Shown here piece by piece: positions 26,792 to 35,160 of a stretch of DNA of 64,000 nucleotides; position 1 is the first letter of the stretch, and every line of letters begins with the position of its first letter. The stretch is from CAWIMX01 sp963792785. Its GTDB lineage: Bacteria > Acidobacteriota > Vicinamibacteria > Vicinamibacterales > CAVVIG01. The stretch is taken from positions 558,001-622,000 of the forward strand of contig CAWBXO010000001.1 in NCBI GenBank assembly GCA_963792785.1. The letters run 5' to 3'. Both the position numbers and the translations under genes were made by a program. The notes under the pieces are model-generated. The model saw nothing but the letters and a program-made list of their open reading frames with translations, was not told the DNA's origin and did no database searches.

Positions 26792-28599
26792 CGGCCCGTC
26801 TCCTCGGGGAGCCACCGGATGTACAGAGGCGGACTCACCAACAGATGAGCACGGGCTTTGAGCGGCGGCGCGGCCGGCGTCCCCCCGCCCGGGTTCTGAA
26901 GATACGTCGCCACCGCCCACACATCGCCGATATTGTCGGTCCCATTTCGACGCTTCGGGTTCGGTCCCTCGATGTTCGGCGTGAACAGGCCTGTGACTTC
27001 ATCGATGGCACCGACGAAGTCCTTGTCGTCGTCGTGGTACGTCGCGGTGTACTCTTCGATGCTCCATGTCACGTCGACAGGGCCGAGCTCGATGTCGTCG
27101 GCCGTACCAGGCTGCTTGTCGGGCCCGTTCGCATACGCGTGCGCCTCGAACTGCTGGAACTGCTTCGGGACGGTGACGCCGCCCACGCGAGCGAGGCCGG
27201 ACTCCGGTAGCACTTTGATGAAATCGACCGTCGAGTACACCGCGATGGTGGCCTCGCCGGTCGCGCCCGCCAACAGAACCGTGCGGCGACCTGGTGCGGC
27301 ATCCGTAGCCACCGAAATCGACACGACCACCTGATCAGCCGTCGTGCTCGTCACCCTATCGACGGTCACGCCTGGACCGAGGCTCAGATCGGCCGGAGCC
27401 ACGCTCGCGGGCAAGTTGGCACCGAACAGGTGCAGTTCCTGGCCGGAACTGCCAGCCTGGACCATCGGCTGGGCCACGCCAAGCACGACGGGATCGGACC
27501 CGAGGCGTTGAAGGTCGACGTCCACACCGAACTCGTCCTGCGCGCCCGCGAACCATCGGCCGCTCGCATGCCGCCAATCCTTGTCGATGAACAGCACCTC
27601 TCGCCAGTCGCTCGGAGCGTCGGACGCCGGCGTCGACAGCTGCGTCGCCGGTGTTGCTCCGGGGTCGGAAGACCGCCCTCGCCACTGGAACCCGGTGTAC
27701 ACAATCGCGCGCCCCTGCCGCGTGACCGCCCGGCCGGTCCGCGCATAGGTGAGAGTCGTCTCGGTGGTGAACTCGGCGCTGGCGGCGTCACCGGACGGCC
27801 GGATGGTCACCACACCGAACACAGGCCCCTTGCCCGCCTGATCGCCCTTGAACGCCCATCGACCTTCGAGTCGAGGCGGGCGCATCGTGGCGGACCAGGC
27901 GTCCCAGGCCGGCGTCCTCAGCGGAAAGGCCTTGGACAGTTCGTCGATCGCCTTGTCCATCGGCTGTCGAGTGTCCCGGGGCGCCGCGTCGTCACCCTGC
28001 CCGCCGGAACCCCTCCCCCCGCCCAGGAACACCTGCGAATCCGCCAAGGGGTAGTAACCCCGGTGCATCGCGACCAGGAGGCCCCATTCGTCCTTCGTTC
28101 GGCGCTGCGAAATGACCCGGCCCATCGAATGACAGGCACTGCACGTCTGCTCGGTGGCCTTGTCGCTGTAGTGGTATTCAATCATCCGGTGCTCGACTTC
28201 GAAGTCCGCCGGCTTCGCCTCCTCGGGCGCCAAGCCTTGATGATCTGCCAGATACCGCACGACAGCCCGCGCCTCCTCTGGCTCGATGTTCAGCCCGTTC
28301 AGGCTGATCATGCGCTTCACCGTCTCTTCCCAGCCCTCAGGCGTCATCCGGACCGTGGAGATTCGACTCAGTCGCCCCTGATCGTCAGGTCGATGGCAGG
28401 TGCCGCATTTCCGCGTGACGGTACTGTCCGCGATTGGAAACCCCTCATCTTCGGGCTTCGTGTCCGCTTTCACAGCGGCCTGCCCCCCCGCGGCGGATCC
28501 GCGCTGGGCCGACGCCGGGGCCGACGCGAGCAAGATAGCGAGGCCGAGCGCCCATCCCAGGCGCTCCACGTGTTGCAGGCGATGGTGTCTCAGGAGCAC
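26788..28599 (-). CDS. qhpA: quinohemoprotein amine dehydrogenase alpha subunit (diheme cytochrome c)
   Basis: A 603-residue secreted protein: signal peptide (1-31, ...APASAQ), two c-type heme sites CGTCH (65-69) and CSACH (153-157), then beta-sheet domains. It receives electrons from the CTQ cofactor of the gamma subunit in the periplasm and passes them to soluble carriers. GTG start at 28599 has an AGGA upstream at good distance. It is 22 nt after the beta-subunit gene. Heme attachment needs the cytochrome c maturation system, not present in this window. Confidence 0.94.
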   Translation of the reverse strand: MLLRHHRLQHVERLGWALGLAILLASAPASAQRGSAAGGQAAVKADTKPEDEGFPIADSTVTRKCGTCHRPDDQGRLSRISTVRMTPEGWEETVKRMISLNGLNIEPEEARAVVRYLADHQGLAPEEAKPADFEVEHRMIEYHYSDKATEQTCSACHSMGRVISQRRTKDEWGLLVAMHRGYYPLADSQVFLGGGRGSGGQGDDAAPRDTRQPMDKAIDELSKAFPLRTPAWDAWSATMRPPRLEGRWAFKGDQAGKGPVFGVVTIRPSGDAASAEFTTETTLTYARTGRAVTRQGRAIVYTGFQWRGRSSDPGATPATQLSTPASDAPSDWREVLFIDKDWRHASGRWFAGAQDEFGVDVDLQRLGSDPVVLGVAQPMVQAGSSGQELHLFGANLPASVAPADLSLGPGVTVDRVTSTTADQVVVSISVATDAAPGRRTVLLAGATGEATIAVYSTVDFIKVLPESGLARVGGVTVPKQFQQFEAHAYANGPDKQPGTADDIELGPVDVTWSIEEYTATYHDDDKDFVGAIDEVTGLFTPNIEGPNPKRRNGTDNIGDVWAVATYLQNPGGGTPAAPPLKARAHLLVSPPLYIRWLPEETGR

Positions 28600-28621
28600 G
28601 GTCAGATCCTATTCGCGATTA

Positions 28622-29776
28622 CTAACGCGGGGCGCCGGCCCCGCGCGCAGCTCGAGCGGGCACGACATGAAACGAGCTGTAGGGCATATCCGTGTCCATG
28701 GTGATCGTGCGGAGATACTTGAAATCCGAAGTGTCGTACAGATCGATCGTGCGGCCCGCCTCGTAGATGTAGAGCACCTGGCCGCTGGTGCTGACCTGGA
28801 TGGCCATCCGAGGCCGGCCGTCGAAGGAAATTTTCTTCTCCACTTTCCCACCGTCGATATCCACCAGCCACATCTGATAGTCGTCGATCGCCTGCGCGAG
28901 GATGTAGCCTCGCTTGTGGTCTGGCGACACCGCGAAGCTCAGGCGAAGATCGTCTGGCGCCGGGCCAATCGGCACAAAGTCGACCGAACGCTTCGTGAGG
29001 TCAATTCGTCCCACGCCCACGATTCGCCTGTTCGCAACGGGATCCTGGACCGTGAACAGGGCCGTGAAGTAGGCCGGATCCTCGTACGCATCCTCCTGCG
29101 ACCCGAGACTCCCCGAGCCCATGCCTGGCTCGATCGGGAGAGACATGTCCCAGTGATCGACCTGCGTCAGCGTCGAGGCGTCGAGAATGAGGATGTCCCG
29201 GCCGAACACGTACAGCAGTTTGCCATCCGGCGAGAACCGCAGGTTGAATCTGGTGGTGCCCGGTCCGTCCGGCGGGGGAACCGTCTTGACGACCTGATGC
29301 GTCGTCAGATCGTACAGCACGAGTTGTGTCGGCTCGATTTCAAAGCGATCGATCAGCTTCTTAACCGGCTGAATCCCCACCGCCATGAAATGCTGTTGGG
29401 GGTCGACTGCGTACCCTCGAACGCGAACCTTCGCGCCCGGCTCGCTGAGCGCGAAGGTGTCGACGCTCTGTTTCTTTTCAACGTCGACCACCTCGAAGTG
29501 CTCCATGTCCCAATTGAGCGCGTACAGCCGGGTCGCGTCGCTCGACACCTGGACCTGATAGGGAACGCCTGTCGTCAGGTGAATCGACGCGACCTTCTCC
29601 GTCGCTTCGTCGATGGCCAGAATGTCGCCGGTGTACGCGCCGACATACAATGTCCCGTCGCCGAGGACGACCTTCGGCGGCGCTCCGGCACCCGTAACCA
29701 TCCAGGCGACCAGCAAGAGGCCACTAGCGCGGACAGTCTTCATGAGCCACGTCGCACGACGCGTCGCTACATCCAC
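28622..29776 (-). CDS. qhpB: quinohemoprotein amine dehydrogenase beta subunit (beta-propeller)
   Basis: A YVTN-type propeller of about 385 residues with a signal sequence (MKTVRASGLLLVAWMVTGAGA region) and repeated blade phrases (LGDGTLYVGAYTGDILAIDEAT, RFSPDGKLLYVFGRDILILDAS). It carries part of the active site lining around the gamma subunit in the periplasm. Start chosen: GTG 29776, preceded by a strong AGAGGGG; ATG 29743 and ATG 29812 are alternatives. The proposed -10 (CTAAGGTAG at 29823-29831) would place the transcript start next to 29812, favouring an internal start. Here beta comes first in the operon. Confidence 0.92.
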   Translation of the reverse strand: MDVATRRATWLMKTVRASGLLLVAWMVTGAGAPPKVVLGDGTLYVGAYTGDILAIDEATEKVASIHLTTGVPYQVQVSSDATRLYALNWDMEHFEVVDVEKKQSVDTFALSEPGAKVRVRGYAVDPQQHFMAVGIQPVKKLIDRFEIEPTQLVLYDLTTHQVVKTVPPPDGPGTTRFNLRFSPDGKLLYVFGRDILILDASTLTQVDHWDMSLPIEPGMGSGSLGSQEDAYEDPAYFTALFTVQDPVANRRIVGVGRIDLTKRSVDFVPIGPAPDDLRLSFAVSPDHKRGYILAQAIDDYQMWLVDIDGGKVEKKISFDGRPRMAIQVSTSGQVLYIYEAGRTIDLYDTSDFKYLRTITMDTDMPYSSFHVVPARAARGAGAPR

Positions 29777-29822
29777 CGCTTCCCCTCTTTCGTTCAGGCT
29801 CAGGGCGCCCATGTAATCTCGT

Positions 29823-29868
29823 CTACCTTAGACGACTGCGCATCCCTTCGAAGTTGCAAATTGTGGCA
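29823..29868 (-). promoter_or_regulatory. composite promoter/operator copy 2, upstream of the amine dehydrogenase operon
   Basis: Plus strand: CTACCTTAG at 29823-29831, 21 nt, GTTGCAAATTGTGGCA at 29853-29868. It matches the TonB-receptor promoter copy (20161-20206) in 24 of 25 motif bases and in exact spacing, while the 21-nt spacer differs. It lies in the divergent gap (29777-29969) between qhpB and the TAXI-protein/kinase operon, so it could control both directions. The likely binder is the OmpR-type regulator at 20292-20987 (inference). Confidence 0.7.
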
Positions 29869-29969
29869 TATCGCCGCGGCCCTCTTCTTGTTGGCCTACC
29901 ATCAGGCGGGACGTCATTTTCCGCTTCCGCGCGCTCGAGAGAGACTGACCTGGGACATACTGACACACT

Positions 29970-30996
29970 GTGGAGACCACGACACGCAACGGTCTGCGTA
30001 CACCCCGTCCCTCGGACATCGACACGCCGACATCCCTGTCGGTTCGGCTCTGGACGGTCGTCGTGGCGGCAGCGTTGGGGCTTGGCGCCGGCTGCACCAC
30101 GCCCCAGCCGACACCGCCGACGACCCTGACCATTGGGACCGGGTGGGAAGACGGGGTGTGGGGTATCGTGGGCCAGGCGCTCGCGGATCAGGTACCGCCG
30201 CCATCTTCCAAACACCGCCGTCTCCAGCCGGCCCCTCTCGGACCTCGAGTTCAAAGTCGACGCCCTGGAGCGCGGCGACCTGGATTTGGCGTTGGTCGAT
30301 TCCGAAACGGCTTATCGGGCGTACGAGACGGGCACGGACGCCAACCCGTCGCCGCACACGAAGCTCCGCGCCATTTCGGTGCTCTTCCCCACGGTCGTGC
30401 AGATTGTCGTCCGGCGCGACGCCGAGATCACCTCGATCGCGCAACTCCGCGGAAAGCATCTGGACGTCGGGCCCAAAGGCGGCTACGCCGACGAGGCCGC
30501 CCGACTCATTCTCGACAGCTACGGGCTGAGTTACTCCAGCGTCCATGTTTCGTTCGATGCGACGCCTCGCCCCGAGCAAGCGCTCCGCGACCACGAACTC
30601 GACGCGGTCGCGTTCTGGATGCCCCTGCACCATCCATCGATCACTCGCGTCGTGAACGCGCTCCCGACCGATGTGCTCCCTCTGGATCGGGAGCACATCG
30701 GCATCCTTCAAAGCCACAGTCATTTCTTGAAGTCCACGATCATTCAGGCCGGCACGTACCCCAATCAGACAAGCGACGTGCTGACCGTCGGTGAGGATGT
30801 GTTGCTCCTTTGCCGGCAGGGCCTGCCGGAAGCCCTCGTTCGCACGCTGACCCAGATCCTCTTCGACGCGGCGCCAGAACTGCAGCGCGCGCACCCGGCG
30901 GCCGCGAGCCTCGACGTGAGCAGCGGGCCCACGGCCTCCATCCCTCTGCATCCTGGCGCAGCTCGCTATTACCGCGAGCGGGAGCTGTTGAAGTGA
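29970..30996 (+). CDS. TAXI-type solute-binding lipoprotein, one apparent frameshift
   Basis: Starts at GTG 29970: signal with lipobox LGAGC, then TLTIGTGWEDGVWGIVGQALADQV, typical of TAXI-family TRAP receptors. The frame then shifts: deleting one C of GTACC at 30195-30196 joins it to RRHLPNTAVSS...LERGDLDLALVDSETAYRAYE, giving 341 residues of normal TAXI length. No TRAP permease gene is near. It is followed 37 nt later by a sensor kinase, so it probably acts as the extracytoplasmic ligand sensor for that kinase, perhaps binding an amine-pathway compound. Ligand unknown. Confidence 0.82.
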
Positions 30997-31033
30997 CCTC
31001 GGCTCCCCGCCCCGGCGCCGACTTCCGCGTGCA

Positions 31034-32731
31034 ATGAAGCGGCTTCTTTTCCGCTGGACGAAGGGTGGGCCGGCGCTGATCCTGGCCAGCGGCACGGCGT
31101 TGGTGACGCTGTTCACGTTCGGCCTGGGATTCTGGGCGACACGACAGTGGAGGGACAGTACCGCCCAGGCCGCACAGACCCGCGGCGAAGAGGCCGTCGC
31201 CCTCCTCGCAGAGGCTCTGCAGCGGGACATGAAGGGCGGACAGACATCGGTGCTCCTGCCGATCAACCGTCCCCTTCTCGAGGAGGCTACGCTGTATGAT
31301 CTGGCCGACGAGTTCGCGAGGGGCTTCGCCAGGTTCCCCTACCTCGAGTCGTTCTTTGTCTGGAGACGCTCGGAGGACTCCGCTTCCACTTACTTCTTCA
31401 GCCGCGCTGATCGGATGCCACCCTGGGACAGCGGGGAGACGATTGGCGACCCGTACCCTGTCGTCATTCGGCGGAATCCTGCGCCCATGCTGCCGGTCCT
31501 GACGCAAGTACATCAGGAAACGGCGCACTACACTCCTTTCGCCGCATCCAGCTTTTCTTCCTCTGGCTCCAGCTACCAGGTGTTCGTCCAACGCTTCTAT
31601 GACGGGCGTCCGCCAGACAGCCAGATGACCGCGCTCATCGGCTTTACCGTGAACCTCGCTTGGGTCCGACAACACTATTTCGGCGACTTCATCGAGCAGA
31701 TGCACGGGATCATCGGCGACCGCACGATTGGGATTCGTATCGTTGATCAGGATGGCTCGATCATCGCGGCCTCCGGCCCCCCGATCACTGTCGCCCCCAT
31801 CCATACCCGCCGCTTTCCGCTCGCCTTCATCGATCGCGCCCTCATTCCAGGCCCAGACGCGCCTGCGGTGCCACAATGGGCCGTGCAGGTGGACGTCACG
31901 AACCAGGTGGCGCTGTCCGCCGCTGGCATCGGCACGTTCTGGACGCTGACCCTGCTGGGTATCGCCGCCCTCATGACCTTCTCCGGCCTCGCCCTCACCG
32001 TGCGGTCGACGAACGCTGCCGCCGACCTCGCAGCCTCGCACGCCGAGTTCGTCTCGACAGTGACCCATGAGATGAAGACCCCGCTCTCTCTCATTCGTCT
32101 TGCCAGCAAGACGCTGGCGACGGGACGCTACGAGTCCGCGGAGGCAACCATCGCAGATTATGGCCGACTCCTGACCACCGAAGCCGGTCGACTGACGCGA
32201 CTCATCGACAACGTGCTGTGCTTTGCCAGATTCACCAACGCGGCCTCCCCGTACCACTTCGAGCGCGTGGACGTCTCGGAACTCATCCAGGAGTGCGTCG
32301 GTCGCTTCAAGCCTGAGCTCGATCTCGCCGGCTTCGAAATCACGACGAATCTGCCGGTGGAGAGCCTCGAGATTCGCGCCGACCGGGTGCTCATGCTCCA
32401 GGTCTTTGACAACCTTATTGACAACGCGGCCACACACGCCGCGCCGGGCCGCGTGCTGACTCTCACGGTCACACACCGAGACGCAGCCATCCACATCACC
32501 TTTTGTGACGCCGGCCCGGGGATTGCGCCAACAGACCTGCCCCATGTCTTTGACAAGTTCTACCGCGGGGGCAATGCGCGGCACCGTGGCAGCGGCCTTG
32601 GCCTGGCGATCGTGCTGCGCATCGTGACGGATCACGGCGGGCGTGTCACCGTCCAGAGCGTGGAAGGCCGAGGCGCGACGTTCGAAGTAGTGCTGCCGGA
32701 GTGGAACGACACGTTACTGGATGATGCCTGA
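31034..32731 (+). CDS. membrane sensor histidine kinase
   Basis: 565 residues: membrane helix 1 (about 13-35), a large periplasmic domain (about 36-295), membrane helix 2 (about 298-322), then HisKA with phospho-acceptor His345 (STVTHEMKTPL) and an ATPase domain (NLIDNAATHA, DAGPGI, GSGLGLAIV). No HAMP domain is evident. Gene order TAXI lipoprotein-kinase, with an unpaired OmpR regulator at the end of the divergent qhp operon, suggests one split signalling system. GC matches the accessory block. Confidence 0.9.
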   Translation: MKRLLFRWTKGGPALILASGTALVTLFTFGLGFWATRQWRDSTAQAAQTRGEEAVALLAEALQRDMKGGQTSVLLPINRPLLEEATLYDLADEFARGFARFPYLESFFVWRRSEDSASTYFFSRADRMPPWDSGETIGDPYPVVIRRNPAPMLPVLTQVHQETAHYTPFAASSFSSSGSSYQVFVQRFYDGRPPDSQMTALIGFTVNLAWVRQHYFGDFIEQMHGIIGDRTIGIRIVDQDGSIIAASGPPITVAPIHTRRFPLAFIDRALIPGPDAPAVPQWAVQVDVTNQVALSAAGIGTFWTLTLLGIAALMTFSGLALTVRSTNAAADLAASHAEFVSTVTHEMKTPLSLIRLASKTLATGRYESAEATIADYGRLLTTEAGRLTRLIDNVLCFARFTNAASPYHFERVDVSELIQECVGRFKPELDLAGFEITTNLPVESLEIRADRVLMLQVFDNLIDNAATHAAPGRVLTLTVTHRDAAIHITFCDAGPGIAPTDLPHVFDKFYRGGNARHRGSGLGLAIVLRIVTDHGGRVTVQSVEGRGATFEVVLPEWNDTLLDDA

Positions 32732-32777
32732 CCGACCCGCGTGCGCCGCGATCCGAGTCAGGACGGAGGAATCGACC

Positions 32778-33683
32778 ATGACTGCCAGGCTCAGACAGAC
32801 TTGCGTTTGCGTGGCCGCGACCGTTGCGTGCGGCTCCGTCATCCTCCACGCCCAGCAGGACCGCTCCCTCGCCGGCAGCATTCGCATCGCCAACCACTAC
32901 CGCGTCGCGGCCGATGTGACGTACCTGACCGTCGGCGGCGTCGCAGACACACTCGATGTGTATCAGTCGCGAGACGCGCGGACGCCGCGCCCGACGCTAA
33001 TCTTTATTCACGGCGGCAACTGGGTCGGCGGGAGCAAGACGGCCAGCTCCCTCATGATCCTGCCCTTCCTCGACATGGGCTGGAATGTCGTCAACATCGA
33101 TTACCGGCTGCTGCGCACCGCACCGGCGCCGGCCGGAGCGGACGACTGCTTCTGCGCGCTGCGCTGGGTCTACCAGCACGCGAGGGACTACAACATCGAC
33201 ACGTCGCGGCTCGTCGTGAGCGGGAACTCGGCCGGTGGACAGCTCGCGCTGCTTCTCGCCATGGCGCCGCCCACGGCCGGCTTCGGCGCCGACTGTCCTG
33301 GCCCGGAGGCGCTCTCCGTGTCCGGCGTCATCAATTGGTACGGTTTCTCGGATCTCGTGGATCTCCTCGAGGGCCCCGACGCCCGCCCCGCCGTCCAAGC
33401 GTGGATCGGAGACGGGCCGAACCGCGCACAACTGGCCCGCCGTCTATCGCCAGCAACCTACGTCAGAAAGGACAACCCGCCGATTCTGACGATTCAGGGA
33501 GACGCGGACCCAACTTCCCCGTACCCGTACTCGGTTCACCTGCACGAAGAACTGCGCAAGGCAGGCGTGCCCAACCAACTGCTGACGATCCCGGGCGGGA
33601 AGCACGGCGGCTTTACCGACGAGGAGACCGACACGATCTACCTGACAATCCAGCAGTTTCTGAGCGCACACAATCTGCGGTGA
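32778..33683 (+). CDS. secreted alpha/beta hydrolase (esterase/BD-FAE type)
   Basis: A 301-residue protein with signal peptide and alpha/beta-hydrolase fold: oxyanion motif IHGGNW, nucleophile elbow GNSAGG, Asp in QGDADPTSP and His in GGKHGGF. ATG 32778 is chosen for the GGAGG just upstream and the signal-like N-terminus; the frame is open from 32721, overlapping the kinase gene. Probably an esterase or lipase of unknown substrate. Cysteine-rich for its class (C in CVC, DDCFC, DCPG). It is the last gene of the lower-GC block. Confidence 0.85.
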   Translation: MTARLRQTCVCVAATVACGSVILHAQQDRSLAGSIRIANHYRVAADVTYLTVGGVADTLDVYQSRDARTPRPTLIFIHGGNWVGGSKTASSLMILPFLDMGWNVVNIDYRLLRTAPAPAGADDCFCALRWVYQHARDYNIDTSRLVVSGNSAGGQLALLLAMAPPTAGFGADCPGPEALSVSGVINWYGFSDLVDLLEGPDARPAVQAWIGDGPNRAQLARRLSPATYVRKDNPPILTIQGDADPTSPYPYSVHLHEELRKAGVPNQLLTIPGGKHGGFTDEETDTIYLTIQQFLSAHNLR

Positions 33684-33771
33684 CCATGCGCGCCCATCAC
33701 GCGGGGAGTGCCGCGCCAGTCGGGCGGTCAACGCATCAATCCCCCGCTCAATCCCCGGCGCCGGCGGTAAG

Positions 33772-34896
33772 ATGGCCTCGCTCATGGCCGCCTCGCCCCC
33801 GCGCCTCTTCAAGACGCTCCGAGACGACGTCGTCGTCGTCTACCAGGACGTGCGCAAGCGCGGCGCGCGCCGCGCCATTGGCGGCACCGTCGCCAATATC
33901 GAGTCGTTCTACCTGCACGAGGACGACCGGAAGCGCCTGGAGGGCATGCGCCCGTTCCGGCGCTCCGTCCGGCGGATCTCCTGGTTCATCAAGGGCCTGC
34001 TGCTCAAGCTGACGCCGGCGCGGCGCGTGATGCTCGCCGCCGCCCTGCTGTACCTGCTGCTCGGCATCCTGCGCATCGACATCGGCACGATCCACATCCG
34101 GCCGCTCGCGCCCGCCCTCGTCGGCAACGCGCTGCTGCTCACGGTGCTGGCCCTCGAGCTGAAGGACAAGCTGGCGGCGCGCGACGAGCTCGAGGCGGGC
34201 CGCGCGGTGCAGCTCGCCCTCATGCCAGGCGAGAGCCCCGCCGTGCCGGGCTGGGACATCTGGCTCTACACCCGTCCCGCCAACGACGTCGGCGGCGACC
34301 TGGTCGATCACCTTCCCCTGGATGACACGCGCCATGTCGTCGCGCTCGGCGACGTGGCCGGCAAAGCGCTGCCCGCGGCGCTCCTGTCCGTGAAACTGCA
34401 GGCGACCCTGCGCGCGCTCGCCCCGCACTTCGAGAACCTCGGCGACCTCGCCGCGGACGTCAACCGCATCCTCTACCGCGATGGCCTGCCGTCACGCTTC
34501 GCGTCGCTCGTGTACCTGCAGATCGGCGCCCATTCGGGACACGTGCGGGTGCTGAACGCCGGACACATGCCGCCGCTGATCGTGCGGGGCACCGTCGTGA
34601 CCGCGATGCCGCGCGGCGGGATCGTGCTCGGCATCATGCCCGACGCGACGTTCGCCGAGCAGCCGATCGACCTCGGCCCCCGCGACGCGGTGATCGTCTA
34701 TTCGGACGGCGTCAGCGAGGCGATGAACGAAGCCGGCGACTTCTTCGGCGAGGAAGGTTTGCTCGCCGCGATCTCCCCCACCCAGTGGGCATCGGCGCAG
34801 GCGGTCGGCACCCGCATCCTCGACGCCGTCGACCGTTTCGTCGGCGAGGCGCCGGTGCACGACGACATCTCGCTGATGGTCCTGCGCCGGAACTAA
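33772..34896 (+). CDS. PP2C-type (SpoIIE/RsbU) serine phosphatase, membrane-associated
   Basis: 374 residues with two hydrophobic stretches (about 85-105 and 110-128) and a C-terminal PP2C/SpoIIE domain (from about 155). Metal-binding Asp motifs are visible as DVGGDLVD, LGDVAGKALPAALL, IVYSDGVSEA and VHDDISLMVL. Such phosphatases dephosphorylate STAS anti-anti-sigma proteins in partner-switching. A STAS protein is encoded at 56728-57063, 22 kb away, but a link is unproven. GC returns to the high level of the flanks here. Confidence 0.88.
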   Translation: MASLMAASPPRLFKTLRDDVVVVYQDVRKRGARRAIGGTVANIESFYLHEDDRKRLEGMRPFRRSVRRISWFIKGLLLKLTPARRVMLAAALLYLLLGILRIDIGTIHIRPLAPALVGNALLLTVLALELKDKLAARDELEAGRAVQLALMPGESPAVPGWDIWLYTRPANDVGGDLVDHLPLDDTRHVVALGDVAGKALPAALLSVKLQATLRALAPHFENLGDLAADVNRILYRDGLPSRFASLVYLQIGAHSGHVRVLNAGHMPPLIVRGTVVTAMPRGGIVLGIMPDATFAEQPIDLGPRDAVIVYSDGVSEAMNEAGDFFGEEGLLAAISPTQWASAQAVGTRILDAVDRFVGEAPVHDDISLMVLRRN

Positions 34897-34925
34897 CCAC
34901 AGAGGCACGGAGACACGGAGACCGG
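34897..34925 (+). repeat. CACAGAG/CACGGAG interspersed repeat copy
   Basis: Sequence beginning CCACAGAGGCACGGAGACAC directly after the phosphatase stop. It matches the left arm of the inverted repeat at 38935-38996 in nearly every base. The 264-nt gap 34897-35160 is made almost entirely of this and the following repeat structures and holds no gene. Confidence 0.7.
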
Positions 34926-34956
34926 AACGTGGATCGCCGGACGCGGGTTCGACGCG

Positions 34957-34980
34957 GCCGGCCCGCGAAGCGGGCCCGGC
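34957..34980. repeat. GC hairpin GCCGGCCCGC-GAA-GCGGGCCCGGC
   Basis: Short inverted repeat with a GAA loop and about 10-bp arms (one extra C on the right arm). First of three consecutive hairpins. Confidence 0.75.
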
Positions 34981-35057
34981 GTACAAACGAACGAGGCCCG
35001 TTGATGCAAGCCCGGAGTTCGTGTGGCTTGCATCAACGGGCCTCGTTCGTTTTGTAC
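34981..35057. repeat. long near-perfect hairpin
   Basis: Left arm 34981-35012 and right arm 35025-35057 are reverse complements over 32 bp with one single-base bulge; the loop is 12 nt (35013-35024). The arm starts GTACAAACGAACGAGG. Such length and fidelity exceed a normal terminator and suggest a mobile palindromic unit, though it could also end transcription from the convergent genes on both sides. Confidence 0.85.
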
Positions 35058-35074
35058 GGCCGCCTTTGGCGGCC
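35058..35074. repeat. hairpin GGCCGCC-TTT-GGCGGCC
   Basis: Perfect 7-bp inverted repeat with TTT loop, immediately after the long hairpin and followed at about 35095-35150 by CTTCGTG-type short direct repeats. Confidence 0.75.
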
Positions 35075-35094
35075 CGCGTCGGTCACGACTCAGC

Positions 35095-35150
35095 GCGACG
35101 CTCGTCTTCGTGCGTCTTCGTGTCCTTCGGGCCTTCGTGGTTGCCTTTTC
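35095..35150. repeat. short direct repeats of TTCGTG units
   Basis: TTCGTG or close variants recur about every 10 nt (CGTCTTCGTG twice in tandem, then TCCTTCGGG, CCTTCGTGG, TTTTCGTG). It resembles the CACGAAG-type low-complexity spacers seen between genes in many environmental genomes. No coding sense. Confidence 0.6.
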
Positions 35151-35160
35151 GTGATCCGGG

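Noticed and set aside
13903..33771. tRNA-Gly as an attachment site of an integrative element
   Set aside because: I looked for a second copy of the tRNA 3' end near 33.7 kb and for an integrase or transposase; none is visible, so only a compositional island is claimed.
34981..35057. Ordinary bidirectional rho-independent terminator
   Set aside because: Arms of 32 bp with a 12-nt loop and no U-run at the stem base are atypical; termination remains possible but is not the best single description.
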